A stretch of DNA of 64,000 nt from Agrocybe praecox (taxonomy: Eukaryota > Basidiomycota > Agaricomycetes > Agaricales > Agrocybaceae), in contig OZ024843.1 in assembly GCA_964017145.1 (NCBI GenBank), positions 3,428,443 to 3,492,442 on the forward strand, in the 5' to 3' direction. Positions 23,604 through 36,261 of the stretch are shown piece by piece (position 1 is the first letter of the stretch; each line of letters begins with the position of its first letter). The notes under the pieces are model-generated. The model did not search any database. It saw only the letters and a list, made by a program, of their open reading frames with translations, and was not told the origin of the DNA. A program made the translations under genes and the position numbers.

Positions 23604-24392
23604 TCAGAACGCAGTAGCGAAGCTCTGCTGTGGATGACTGTAGAATGCGTGTCCGAACTGGCCCATACTGGGCATGGCGAAAGGCGATGTGGGCGCTAGT
23701 CGCCCGTTCTGCGCGAACACGGATTGGGACTGGAACATCATTTGATGTTGTTGTTGCTGCTGTTGGGCTTGCTGCTGCTGCTCGAGCTGTAGCTGTGCGA
23801 GGTAGAAGGGATCCGTAGTCGCGAATAGCGACGGCGACGAGGGTGATGAGGTTTCAGAGAAAAAGGACGAGGTGGATTGGGAGGGCATGGGCGAAGCGAG
23901 TGTTGGCATTGAATTAGATGAAGGCAAAAGCAACAACTCTTCCACCATCCGCTCATCTTCCTCCATATGCATATCCTCGTCGTTCCCATGCTGATTCTGG
24001 TAATAAAACGCCGCTGCCGACTCGGAACTGCTGCTGCCCCTGCTCCTCGCTCCTATATCCGCAAAGCTAAAGCTGCTCGACCTCGAGCCGGACGGCGTAG
24101 GCGTGTGTGCCCTCGGGGTATTACACGGCCTTGTCTGTGTATTCCGCGACGTCGTGCGTCCCCTTGCCCATGAATTCGAGTTCTGAGCAAGTGGCGCTGC
24201 GCAGTGGTTGAATGAAGAGAGGGTAGCTGATAGTTGGGCCTGTGTAGGTGTGAGTGGCTTTTATCGACGACGACGGAGAGGAGAAAAAAGTACCTGGAGA
24301 GCAGCGAGGTCCATGGCTTCCTGGCCTATATGACTAGAGGAAAAGGAAGAAACGAGATCGTCGACGGAGATGCTGGTGTTGTTCATGTTCAT
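23604..24392 (-). CDS. Small Q-rich, disordered protein (unknown)
   Basis: Two exons read on the minus strand, 24392-24294 and 24239-23604, separated by a 54-nt intron, encode 244 residues. The N-terminus is an ordered-looking amphipathic stretch (SISVDDLVSSF, then GQEAMDLAALQAQL). A basic S/T/R region follows (GSRSSSFSFADIGARSR), then an acidic helix (DMHMEEDERMVEELLLLP) and a glutamine tract (QLEQQQQAQ and QQQQQ). The C-terminus is rich in F, M and S. Composition suggests a nuclear regulatory protein or co-activator; that is inference and no domain is recognised. The frame across the splice is continuous and the stop is clean. It is the only convincing gene between 18.7 and 32.8 kb. Confidence 0.78.
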
Positions 24393-27300
24393 TGTTGGGA
24401 GGAGGAGAAAGTACGTAGTCTGGGAGGAAAAAAACGAACAAGGGAGCCGGTGATAATATACAGGATGCCCTTCACCGCCGTTCGCTTTCCCTTTCTTCCC
24501 GGTCCGAGATCAGATCTTCCAGATCTTGATATATGGGGTTGTGTGCTATCGGGATTTAGCGGTGTCTGGATCTGGATCTCTCAGAGTCCCCGCTTGCATC
24601 TTTTCTCACACTAATTAGCATCGATTTTCTGGCGAGTGCCAGCACTTGGGCGCTCTCCCCGCGTTGGGTGTGTACATAGGTTATGTACGGATACAGGGAG
24701 AACAATAAGGACTAAAAATAATCCGACGTAGTATGTAAATCAGCATCCATCTGTTCGAGGGATGGATGGCAACCGGCGGGATCATGGACATGGATCATGG
24801 GGAAGGGTTCGTGTATGTACGTACGTACATAGATATGCGGAGAGGTGTACTTACGTACGTACAGGCAAAATTCGTTTATGTGATTGTGATCCATCCGTTC
24901 AATATAAGAGGATCTTAATTCAAGGTACGACTGAAGGACCTTGAACTTGACTACGAGGAGTAAATTGAAGGAGATTCGGAACATGGAGTTTTTCTATCGT
25001 TAATTTTCATTCATTCATTTAGTGAAAGCGGGCCATCGACTGTACACGTAGCCGTCGTTGTGGTAGTATGTAGTGCTAGTAGAGCTCGACAGAAAAGAAA
25101 AAAAAATGCAATTCAGGGCTAGCGCTAGTACTCAAAGTCCCTGAGCACACACACCTTTGAATCCAAGAATTTAGTAGAAATAGCTCCCTTGAACGACGAG
25201 ACCAGACCAGACCAGACACTCTACCAAAAATTCGTCATAAAGGTGACATATCCAACCTTGACTTGTGGTTAAAAACTTTGTCTTTGTTAATAACGTGCGC
25301 ACAGTGCCTTGAGCACGCGCCGTGACAAAATATTATGTAGCACTCATGGTTCCAAGTCTATCAGCACTAAGTATACCTTAGTGTATCTAGCTATAAGTTC
25401 AATTCACATTACACGCGCCTCGAGGAGGGCTTGTTGAAAAAGTCGGGATGAGTCTGACCGGTACACGGCACGAACTTCCCGGCGCGTAGACGTGCCGCGC
25501 CTAGGGCAGGGCAGGGCCCAGGCGACTGCTGCCCAGCTTTGCCCAGTGCCCAGCACATCTGCCTTTCTGATTATCACTTTTATATATCCTTTTGCACATC
25601 CGCATCCATTTATTTATCCTTTATCATTATACAGTCCCTACTGCCCTCCTTTATCCTCCGAGTCCCTCCTACTTACCCTCCGGTCTCGGGCACCTCTTCA
25701 CCGGCCCCCGATTCCCGAGTGCTACTACTACTATTAGGTACAGGTTAAATAAAAGCACCGACACCCGACACCCGACATCGAGGACGAGGATATTAGGGAA
25801 TAATATTTAACCAGGATCGACAGAACGACAAATTCCGTAATTCTGAATGGTCACCTGAATGCACCTGTGTCATCGATCGTCTCGAGACCGACCTCGCGTC
25901 TCCTCGTGCGCTAGCTCACATACATAAGCCTATATACACTCATAAGTATACCGCGAATTCGAATGTACATACGTGATAAATCTGCGTTTGAACAAACGAT
26001 CTACTTCCGCTCCTACATACTTTCCAAATATTCTAAGTAATTTCCTTTATGAGTAATACGTCCGACTTCGTTTGTTTTGTTTTTCCGTTTTGGCGAGCGG
26101 CTGATCGATGAGCATCATTTCTCTTTCTCTTTCTTTTTATGTATAAAATCAGGCCTTTTTTGGTGTACCGGAAGGAGGGACCGATGACGTATGCTCCTGT
26201 GGTTGACGACGGGTTTACTTGATGTACTAAGTACTCTACATAGTCTCCCACCTACATCTACATGCCACTGCGCCTCAAGTTCCCCGACCCAATGGCCGAC
26301 CGCGCCGCGCGCGTTATCCCTCCTGAGAGTCCAGATCAAAACATTTTAATCGAAGAACCCACGTACATAGAGTACGACGAGGAAGAACGCCCAGATGGCA
26401 TTATCTTTCTATTGTCTCTATGTACAAGCTTACACCGTGATATATACACTTGACTGGACTCTCGACCTCGACCCCGGACTAGGACTAGTTAAGCTATATA
26501 GCCTCATGCGTGTTGAATCTAGGTTAACTCTAGTTCTTCCTCTTTTGTATAATAATAGCACGCGTGTCGGTGGGCTCTGGATCGCACTTGTTTTGTTTCT
26601 ATTTTAGCCTATTCGTTATCTATCAAGCTTAGCATGACCTTGACCTCGACTGTGATTAACCTTGGTCAACCAAGTTGCGCTTGGCATTGGCCTTTCGAAT
26701 CGTTCCCCTTCTACTTACTTGCATTCTACGATTCCATTAATATGTCTACGTCTATGTCTAGCTCCGAGCTCCGAGCTCTGAGCCTTCCTCCTGATACGAC
26801 TTCACATGGATGATCACTGTAACACGCGCGCGTCGATTGTCGGATCCTACGCCGTATATAGAGTATATACACGTTCGACCCGCCATCGCACACGCTGCAC
26901 ACGCACGCACGGCGAGCACCAAGTCCAGTCTGGTAGGAGCGCACTGTGTTCGGGCCGCTGTTGACGGTGGGTGTTATCGTCCGTGAGTAAGTAAAGTGCT
27001 TATCTTCAGCGTATGCAATTGTCCGCTGGGTTATTTTTAGTGGTAGGAATATTGAAGTTTCTCTCGTCTGTTGATTCGTTTGTCTGATGTCATATTATCC
27101 AGCAACCTGTTTGTTTTGCTGAATTCTCTATTCTCGAGGTGAAAGCCTTCCGTTAACAAGTTGACTTGACTCGGACGTGAGTCTGCAAGTTTCCTTTATC
27201 TCCGCCGCCGTGTACGTGATAGGTTCAACCATTCAACCTGCTAATGGGCGCTCAAACTTCCCTATACTAGGTACGACACGCCAAAAGAGACCTTGCTAAA

Positions 27301-29315
27301 AATATGTACAATAAAACAATAACTTTCCACGGTCTTCCTTTTATCCTTATTCTATTTTCCTCGGTCGTTCTCCGTCGTTGGATCGATATATATCCACGAT
27401 GACGCCACAGATCCCACCTTTGTGTTGTTGTCAATTGGGTGGGTACTATCCCTCAAGGAGTAGAAGTTAATCAGACACACACACACACGCTTCGACTCAG
27501 AAGCAAAATTAATGTTGACATGGTATGCGTGTAGTACGTGCCTGAGCCTGGGTGGTCATGGTTCGTAAAAATAGTTTTTCGTGTGTGGCGATACTACCGT
27601 TAAGAAAATATAATAAACGTTTTACCTTGAGGGAGCAGTGCCTGTGGGAAAATTATTCATTATTCTATTTCAGAATTTTTTTTTCGACGGCGAGTCGCGG
27701 TCACCACTGGCAGAATGATGGGAACGGGCTGTATAGTAGATGTAAAAAAGGATTTATTGACAAAATGAAAGGCTGCAGGTGTGCACAAGGCACAGTTCGA
27801 TCTCGAGCCTAATACATATGCATAATTACAGTTTCTTCCTGCTCATTTATTCAAGCCAACAATCACGATGAAAATAAGCATTCGCAGAAGTTCTGGGGAC
27901 CAGGAATATGGACGACACTCGATGTATGTTTATTATTAGACTTGGCCCCTGATCAATCTCATGAGAAGAAAAGGGAACATAAAAAAGGAGATCAGCGAGT
28001 CACGGTGCTAAATATGTTTTTGAATAGAGTTTTTCTTGCGTGAGTAGCGGTGCCATGGAGAAATAGAAGCCTCAAAAAAGGATCTTCATACCAGTACTTA
28101 CTTACTTAACATCATCCGAGGATGGAGATGGGTGGATATAGATAGAAACGGGGTACGAATAAGCAGAGGATGTATGTATGTAGTGTGGTATGAGTTCTGT
28201 GACCGTGCCGTTGATGTATTTGGATATGTATTCTGATATGATCATACGACGCCAACGCGGAAGGACAGGAAGAGTATTCTGAGTCGAGCAGTCCAGTAAC
28301 GTTCGCGCTGGGCGGCTGTCAGGGATGTCATCGTCCCTATCTAAAGTCGTACTATGAGAGAGATGGGTCTATGTTAATTTCCCCTGACATCAGGGCTACG
28401 TGTCTACTTCTTCAACTTATTCGTCCTCTTCTGTGGTTCTACATTCTACATAGAATCACCATTTACGGTATATATGTATATGAGATGGTATTACTACTGC
28501 GCAGCACGCCACACCGTGAGCCTAATCAGTCCAGAAGAAGGGATTCCCTCAGTATCTGATCGTAGAATAAAACGGGGGAAAACACAACCACCTACATAAG
28601 TTGGGCCAGACACACACCACTTCAGGTTCAAGGGCGGCGTGCGTCATTAACCACCATTAGTGCCGTCTCCTGATGCGTCCCATCCCATCTTCGACACATT
28701 TTTCCGTGCACTTTCTATACTTAACTTACCTTGCCTCGCTTACCACATCCCTGTCAACTAAGCTCAACGTCTTCTCTAAAAAGATGCAAGATGTCGTTCG
28801 TGAATCGTGCACGAATCCGAGTCGTCACTCATTAACCTACCCCTTAGATCCTCGGGATATTCCAGCTTGCCCATGTCATGTCATGTCATTGACGTTGGAA
28901 GCTCTTCTAAACTTGGTGGGCGACAGGAACGAGAGCAGAGATGTATATTTTAAGTAAATCTAAGAATGACACTCTGTGAACGCCTCTTCACTCCTGTTTT
29001 TCTAGTTCGGTTTGTTTATTTTATTAGATTCGTCCCAAGTGATTGTCGTCGGACAGACTAGTAAGATTTTCACGGTGATTATTGAATGAATTTTCAGTTA
29101 TTTACCTGGATTAACGAGGGGAATCTAGGAAATGGTCTATAAATAGACTCGTTATAATAATAATAGAAATGTTGACGGCAAATTGCGATAGAATTTCATT
29201 CGGAGATTCAAAACGACTAAACAGAATCATTCACTGCAACTTGGTCTTTACTCGACACTCGTCCTCAAGTCTATTTAACTCATTTTACTTCTCTTTCACC
29301 TGTATTTTTCTGGTA

Positions 29316-29872
29316 CAGTTGAACCTCTCTTAAGCCATACCTCTCATAACCCATAACCCCTTATAACCCATACTTTTTTCGATCCACCAAGTTGGTTCGC
29401 AGGGAAATGGAGCCCATAACCCATGAACCTCTCATACCCCATAGGCCATACCATATTTGGGGGGGAAACCCCATATATTTTGCATAGAAATTCTTCCTTA
29501 TCCCGGTTTACCCGACTGAATTTGGCACAAATTACCGACACAAAGGTCTTCTTACCGTATGCGATCATTTTCAGGGCTCCTTTTCATAAAATGGTGCACA
29601 TTTTATGGAGAAAAATCTTAGGTTTGCTGCACGTGGACATCTTTTAGCAGGGAAATTGTCGCAACGCAGCCAGAAATACGATGAACGATACCAATTGAAG
29701 TATAGGCTACATAATGTTCGTCTATTATGTGTTTTCTCGATACATTTACTCTTTTTTCCTGAAAGAAATTTCGAATCTATTTTTAGAAACCTCTCCAAAC
29801 CCATTCGGACCTCTCAGATCTCATAACCCATACCCTTCCACCGAGGGGTATGGCTTAAGAGAGGTTCAACCG
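29316..29872. mobile_element. TIR element of Tc1/mariner-pogo style (~557 bp, non-autonomous)
   Basis: The ends are inverted repeats of about 24 bp (CAGTTGAACCTCTCTTAAGC on the left), with the outermost CAGT on the left changed to CGGT on the right copy. The left end directly follows TA, the usual Tc1/mariner target site; the right flank AG is not TA. Subterminal CTCATAACCCATACCC words repeat at both ends. The interior has short frames but nothing like a DDE transposase, so it would need a transposase supplied elsewhere. Confidence 0.6.
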
Positions 29873-30828
29873 AGTCTTACTTCGATTGGTACAACTCGGA
29901 TATGGATCTAATAGAGTCGGATATCACCGCAAAGCTTCTTGAGCATAAATAAGCTTTCGGAACATCGGCATAGCACTTCTATAAGGTGAGCTGGGTCCGA
30001 ACGCAGCAACGACGCCGAGGACACGCCGTGGGTCCTTATTTGCGATAGAAAAACAAGTAGAATGGTATCCTAGAAAAATAAAATAAAATAAACATGAGCC
30101 ACAATTAAAAACATACCAGTATACTAGATATTTAGACTAATACCTCCCGACATTTATGTGTCGACCAAACTTGAAGCAATCAAGGAGGGGCTCGAGGGGA
30201 TGAATAAGGGTTTAGGCTACAAGATATTTAAGAATCACAGAAAAATGGACGAAGAACTTGTTTAAATTGCGCTTTGAGATGCGTCATCAATTGAACACAA
30301 CTTGGTTCGAGCGCCATGACACACTTTGTGAACCAACTCTGGACTTGTTGCCGTTCACTTCTGGACGCGTATCATTCTCGTCAACTATGAATTTTACCAG
30401 GGGTAATATATATACTCTACATCGGTACAAGTGCGTTATAACAATGACTTACAATTTGTTATTTAAAACATACTGAAGTACTGAACAGTGAAGTCCTACA
30501 TTCACGCCTGCAAAGGGATACCAAAGGGAAACGGCACATCGGCCAATCTAAATTGACCTGCTGGGAGGGTCGTGCCAGAAATGCCGGCTACTGGCTTGGG
30601 GTGAGAGGCGTGGGCAGAGAACAGTTGCCAGCGAGCTGCCGGAGAGGGGAGGAAAAGTTTGTTGTGCGGGACTTCTATTTTGGGGTACAGATCCATATCT
30701 GAGTTGTACCAATCGACACAGGACTCGGTTCAACTGTACTTGTTTCTCAATCTTATGCACTATTGAAATTATTCCAAATTTGGGCAATTGGGTCGGCTCG
30801 AATAACGTAATTTGAAGGCAGTTGCTCT

Positions 30829-30859
30829 TACGTATACCGTTGGCGACTGGGGTCAGGTC
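30829..30859. repeat. 31-bp perfect inverted repeat, arm 1
   Basis: Exact reverse complement of 32678-32708. Its minus-strand reading frame gives DLTPVANGIR. The two copies lie about 1.85 kb apart in opposite orientation, and similarity drops quickly outside the 31 bp. Confidence 0.85.
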
Positions 30860-32677
30860 CAAGTCATTTATCAAACCGAGGCTGATGCGACGAACTTCGT
30901 GATGATGGGGTCCTCGTTAACATTCTTTGGTGTGACCAGGTCGTGACAGGGTAGTTTTTAGGTGAATATGTTTGAAACAGGCCAAGAAGGGATATGTTAG
31001 AGGACGTTAGAGCTTTAAATGCGCATACGACACAGCATTTACCTGTAGCTAGAAACCCGCAATTTGAAAATTTGAAGTTCGCACGTAGTCACTAGTGTAA
31101 GAACTTTGTAAGAACTCAGGATTTACAGTAGATGTATCAATACCTTACAAGATGCCGTACCAGTTATACCCTTCTATTTACATTGGAGCTATAAGAAAAA
31201 ATGCAGGCGTTGTAGTGACGTCTCTGGATTTTGGGCTTCTTGGCTTCTTCTTTCTGTGTCGTTGGCAATTGCACGTGACATATTTTGAGGACGCGACGCG
31301 ACGACGCGATGTTCGTCAATACTTGGAAGTTCAACTATCTGAGACATCCGACAGAGAACTTTATACTAATTTCAAAAATGAAAATGCACTTCTGAGAATG
31401 ACAAAGAGAAAACTCCTTCTCTAAGACTCCAGGGAGGCTATACCCAAAGGGTGGTATTGATCTGTGGGATTGTATCGCATCGTTTTTGCAAAAAAGGTGA
31501 GAAGTCGGACCTATCCATCATCCACCATTTGCCACCACAAACGACCACGACCACCGCTTCCTATTGCCCACAACGCGACAACACCGCCAACACGATGGGC
31601 ACCACTAAGATACCACATGACGACATGGTATCAACAACGAAAGGTGTGGCACAACTACAACCGCCAACGATGGGCAACTAGTACACTATGCGACAAACAC
31701 AACCGTGTAGTTATATAGACTGGTCAACTCACGTTGGCGTGGAACAACAAAGAAAAAGCGGCAGTTCGATTGCGACGAGATACTGTACCTGTTCGTTCAC
31801 TCCCTTCCCTCTCTCGTCTTTCCGTTAACTCCTTTTGCTCTCCATTTCCTTTCCATCTCTCTGAGTATCCCTCCTCTCTAGTCTTTTCTTATTTAAATAA
31901 CGACTTGTATCATAGCCTTATATTCACGAGTTTTGAAATAGCATGGAATTATACATGTGTGAACGGGATGGGGAGGCAACTCCTTGCAACAAAATGACCG
32001 TTTACGGCCGAAGACAGCGGGGGCTAGAATATTCCTTTTAAATTGCCCTACGGGCGACGCCTGGAGACATATCGTCTGTGCGTAGTATTCAAGCCATACC
32101 TTTCGAAAATAACGTGTACATTTCTTTTAGAGGGTTGAAGAGCGTGAGTTCGTCGGTGCAGTACTACGAGTCCTTTTTTATGGATTAAAGTTCATGCTCG
32201 TGCTCTTTAATCTTTAAAAGTCTCTCCTTGATATAAATAATTATCTACTATGGATCCTAGTGGGCCGTGTGCGAAAATCAGGTCGGAATCGGACTCAAGG
32301 TATAAAGCCTGTGATCTGAACTCAGTAAAATGACATCAGATAGAAGTAGTACGGCATTTGAATTTTGTGTGGCATATTTCAACTCAGCTCATATATATGC
32401 ATGGCATACTCTATGTAAAACATAGTAGAATTGAACAAGGAGCGACATAAATTACACAAATACCTGTTTTATGATGCAAGCGGCGACCCCTACGAGAGTT
32501 TCATAAATAACATGGAAAAAACATGGAAAACATTCATTTTGACACACAGACAACAAAAGGATGACACAAGGTGCGGAAATGGTAGTCACGCAGACCAAAA
32601 TCAACAGCGAAGCGGTGCCAAATCCCACGGGCAAACCCTCGAATACTCCTTGAAATTAAACTTCGTTACCATATACA

Positions 32678-32708
32678 GACCTGACCCCAGTCGCCAACGG
32701 TATACGTA
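32678..32708. repeat. 31-bp perfect inverted repeat, arm 2
   Basis: Exact reverse complement of 30829-30859. It lies about 100 bp upstream of the F-box-like paralogue B, inside a 112-codon open frame with no other recognisable features. Confidence 0.85.
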
Positions 32709-32809
32709 TTCAGGACGAACGACAACCATAGGCATGGTTACATCCTCCACCACTCAGATCCGCCTATAAACGTCTGAGCTTGGTATACACAGATGGCGAA
32801 TCATCTGAT

Positions 32810-34279
32810 ATGACCCAGATTCACCATTTACCGCAGGAGCTCATCGACTTGATACTAGATCACCTTGTGGCGGAATCATGCAGGCGAGGGGACGCGTCCA
32901 GAGCTCTTCGAGCATGTACTCTAGTATCGAGGCGATTCTTACGACAGAGTCGTAAACATATATTCCGCCACCTTCAATTTGTCGTCGATTCTACCGCATC
33001 TTCCCGATCGAAAAGGTTCCTGGCCTTTTTGCAGGATAGCCAAAACGCTTATCTATCAGACTGCATAAAGTCATTCCGTTTGGTGGTGGACGTCATATCG
33101 GCCAATGTGTTTCACCCAGCGAACCTGTCCACCTTCCAATCAAAGATAAATTACGCCGGAAAACAGATATTCGCCCCAAATGCTCACCTCATCAGCTTGC
33201 TCAAGCAAATTCAAGATCTACCTTTGCATAAACTGGTCATTGCAGCGCAAATGGGGCTCATGGAATGGCCGGAACTGAAAGATGATTTCAAGGACATTTT
33301 CATGGCATTCCGAGCCAATCCAAACCTCAGAACATTGGAGTTTTCCGGGGTACATGACATCGACCTTTCTTTGATAACTGGTGTTCATCGAAGCGGCTTG
33401 AAGCATCTTTCCCTCCAGTATTCATCGGTATCTATTCAACCGCAGCCTGACATGACCCCCTTGAAAATAGATGTCGACCACCTTGAGGTTATCACTGTCC
33501 CGCGATACCGTTACAATCGTGGACTAGGAGAACAGCGTGCGAACTTGGCGGCAATACAAATTCTTCCTCACGATGTGTCTACAGCACAGCGTTTCTCTGA
33601 AAGCTTTTCTAAGCTAACAAAGTTGTCTCTAACAATTCCCCTCGGAAACAATTTGCAAAATCACTTTTGGCGAACAGTAACATGGTCATGCAACACTTTG
33701 CAAAGCCTGGTAGTTCACGATTTCCACTGGATTGATAGTCAGTATTATTTCTTTCTATCCTAGAATACATAGCAGCTTCTCACAATGTTCATAGGAGGAC
33801 CTTTTTTTCTGACTTTTCCTTTGCCTGGCTTCCCTCATCTGAAAGCACTAGAACTCAAAGCGCATGGAGACAACATCTTATACTGCACTCAATTCCTACC
33901 AGAAGTCTTCCACTTCACGCAATTTGTCTCTGCAGCTATGACTTCCGTCGAGACCTTAACACTCGATCTCACCATCGAAGGAAGATTCTGGAACAGGACG
34001 GATAGGATCAAGGAGTATTTCTTTGGCCTGCGCTCTACGTTCCAAGGTGGACTCATTGAAAGTGGCCTTATCAGATCTTTGCGCACCATGCAGATTAACT
34101 TGCGACTCATAGATAACCACCAACCATGGAATCTTCCTCTCCCTAACTTGGATTGGCCGCCGACATCTATCCCTTTCTGCGAATTACTGCCTCCTTCGTC
34201 GAATTTACCTATCGCATATCACTTTTATGCTGAACTAATTTCTAACGAGGGTACAATGGTTTTATTCCAGGATCAATAA
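32810..34279 (+). CDS. F-box-like / leucine-rich protein, paralogue B
   Basis: Two exons, 32810-33737 and 33795-34279, encode 470 residues. The ATG at 32810 matches the start of paralogue A (16126-17582). The open frame extends upstream but without another ATG. It has the F-box-like motif HHLPQELIDLILDHL, then CRRGDASRALRACTLVSRRF and SRKHIFRHLQFVVDST. The C-terminal half aligns with paralogue A along its length (CTQFLPEVFHFTQF, LTLDLTIEGRFWNRTD, RTMQINLRLID, YHFYAEL). It carries an insertion of about 15 residues near position 105 relative to A. The phase-1 intron is at the same site. The likely role is an SCF substrate adaptor, by family; the target is unknown. Confidence 0.86.
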
Positions 34280-35044
34280 AGACGATATTTCATTCAAATC
34301 CCTTTCGTTTATGAAGCATCAGCGATCAGGCCTCAGGTCCCACCGGTGGTATTGCATTTGAACGTCCCAGGGAACTCTACGCGCCCTTATTGCAAGTGCG
34401 AAATGAACGCACTGCAACATATGTCCTCGAGCTTGCTTCCCAGGCACTACTTGGATAGCCGCTCCACTATGTACACTCCCGTTATAAAATGTTGGTACTA
34501 CAAAGAACGTACTGTGGGTTCATTTTGATCACTTTCAGTCAGCCTTTACATAGAAGGAGGCCTCAGTGATGAGGGTACGACACTTGCTAATATTTAAATA
34601 GGTTTTCATTAGAACAACTAATCAGAACAGACACTCTACCTTACACTCGAGAAGTAGACAACTGTTACGAAATCAGGCAAGGTCGATTTACGCTGCTTAA
34701 AGACTATGCCTGCCTACAAATCTGGTGTTGGCCACTAATTTTTCTAGCATTGAAACCAGCGTTCTAAGAAAATTAGGAGATAAAATTTGCTGCATTTAAC
34801 TTCTTGTTTGGGACACCAACATGGGAGTGGATGCTGATCAAATAGATATCGTTCGTGGGTCGAAGGGTGTGATAGGGGTCTAGTTGGTTAACTTCTGGTG
34901 GTACAGATTACCGGGAGATTTCTCCACCGATGATTAGTGATACATGTGCAGAGGGCAAGGATATGGTCATGAAAGGATATACGTTGGGCAGTGGCCAGAG
35001 TGTTTGCTGTCGTCGACTTCGAAGTTCATCAACCAAATATCTTC
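34280..35044. other. Intergenic between convergent genes
   Basis: The 3' ends of the F-box paralogue B (+) and CNB1 (-) face each other. No gene seen; a 60-codon frame at 34346-34528 has no features. AT-rich patches around 34590 and 34760 may hold poly(A) signals. Confidence 0.5.
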
Positions 35045-35956
35045 TCAGAACAGGTCTTCCAAAGTCATTTGTTTTACGATATCCTACAATGATGTTTGAG
35101 TATGTGCGGGGGAAAATATGGGAACTGACAAGACATACCGTATTGGCTACAGTTTGAGCGAACTCTTCGAAGCTTAGTTTTCCATCGCCATCTTGATCAG
35201 CCTCCATGATGGTCTTATCCACAATTTGCTGTAGTTGTTGATCCTGGGTTGCGACCTCAGATAGCTGTGCAGGGGAATATGACGCCGTAGCACACACCTT
35301 CAAATTGTTTCCAACCATCATCTTCAGCACAAGGAAGAGCTCCCCATTGGAAATGAAGCCATCTCTGTCGACGTCGTAGACGTTAAATGCAACTGCATAC
35401 AGGCACCACGGTCAGATCGCATCACCTGAATAACATAGATGCGCGTACATTTTAACTTTTCCTCCCTTCCACCACGGCTACTGAATGCACTCAGTCCACC
35501 CACGAATTCCTGGAAATCTACAGTACCTCCGCCACTGATGACAACCGTTAACGAGCGCCGAAGAAATGTGTACATCAACCATACTCTTGATCGAAGATGG
35601 CTATCATTCGAGAAGCCAACGGGTTTGTTGCAATCTGAGGAATTTGCAAGAACTCTTCACGGTCAATGGATCCTGAACCATCGCTGCCAGTGGGTTAACA
35701 CCTTGACGGACAAAAGGGGGCGCAGAGGATACGCACCTGTCGAGCTTCATGAAGCGCTTCTTCAATCTTTCTAGCTCTGGCTGTGTGACTGCATAGTGAA
35801 TGAGTACATGGTTCGCGCATGTATAAGACCCTTCAGGACTAACAGTTGGAGCGCCTCTCCATATCTTCCATGAACTGTGAAGCTGGAGAGTCCAGTTATC
35901 AGTTGCCAGTGATTGCAGCCTCAGGCAAGCAGGGAATACGTACGTGATTGACCCAT
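35045..35956 (-). CDS. CNB1: Calcineurin regulatory subunit B
   Basis: Eight exons read on the minus strand: 35956-35944, 35882-35844, 35788-35737, 35683-35585, 35534-35449, 35392-35298, 35243-35139, 35083-35045; 175 residues. Calcineurin B is the Ca2+-binding subunit of the Ca2+/calmodulin phosphatase. It starts MGQS, so Gly2 is a candidate N-myristoylation site. Four EF-hand loops are intact: residues 34-45 ([12 protein letters not shown]), 66-77 ([12 protein letters not shown]), 103-114 ([12 protein letters not shown]) and 144-155 ([12 protein letters not shown]). The segment [15 protein letters not shown] between hands 3 and 4 is diagnostic. The first coding exon is only 13 nt. It is divergently arranged with MSS1. 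Confidence 0.96.
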
Positions 35957-36261
35957 TGCGTATCTAGCTTAACAGGAGAAATTCGTGAAGGGCGAGAAGT
36001 TTGTATGGGTTATTAGGGTATGAACTGGAACTGAAGTCACAAGTGTTGAATCAAGAAGCTGAAAGAGACTTAGAGCACAGAATCTTGGCGACGGCGACGC
36101 GGATGTCGTGGGATGATCATGGACGGCCCACACCGCGTCACTTTCCCATCGGCGAGAGCGCGTTAATTTTACTTGTGCACAACGACTTGGAAAGCAGGAG
36201 CGTATAAATGCCCACTTGCTCCCTCATCTAAGAGCGCGTCAATCTCTGTCTGTTTTCCTTC
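35957..36261. promoter_or_regulatory. Shared divergent intergenic region of CNB1 and MSS1
   Basis: The two ATGs point away from each other with only 305 bp between them, so this short region must hold both 5' UTRs and both core promoters. No clear TATA box or named transcription-factor site was identified. Assignment as a bidirectional promoter is positional inference. Confidence 0.5.

Larger units (their letters stand above)
24393..32809. other. Gene desert, right part (8.4 kb)
   Basis: No complete gene supported. It contains ACGTACGT tracts (about 24810-24865), GACCA repeats (25198-25216), scattered pyrimidine tracts, a TIR element (29316-29872) and dispersed inverted copies of short coding-like fragments (29870-29912 against 30690-30733; 30829-30859 against 32678-32708). 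Open frames at 28673-28957, 31152-31424 and 31451-31681 have no family features. 30502-30874 on the minus strand reads like a fragment of a protein (see findings), but start, end and family are not recognisable. Confidence 0.55.

Noticed and set aside
25492..25810. Overlapping + strand frames of 69-81 codons
   Set aside because: Pyrimidine-rich low-complexity sequence in three frames at once; no features, including no CAAX-type pheromone ending.
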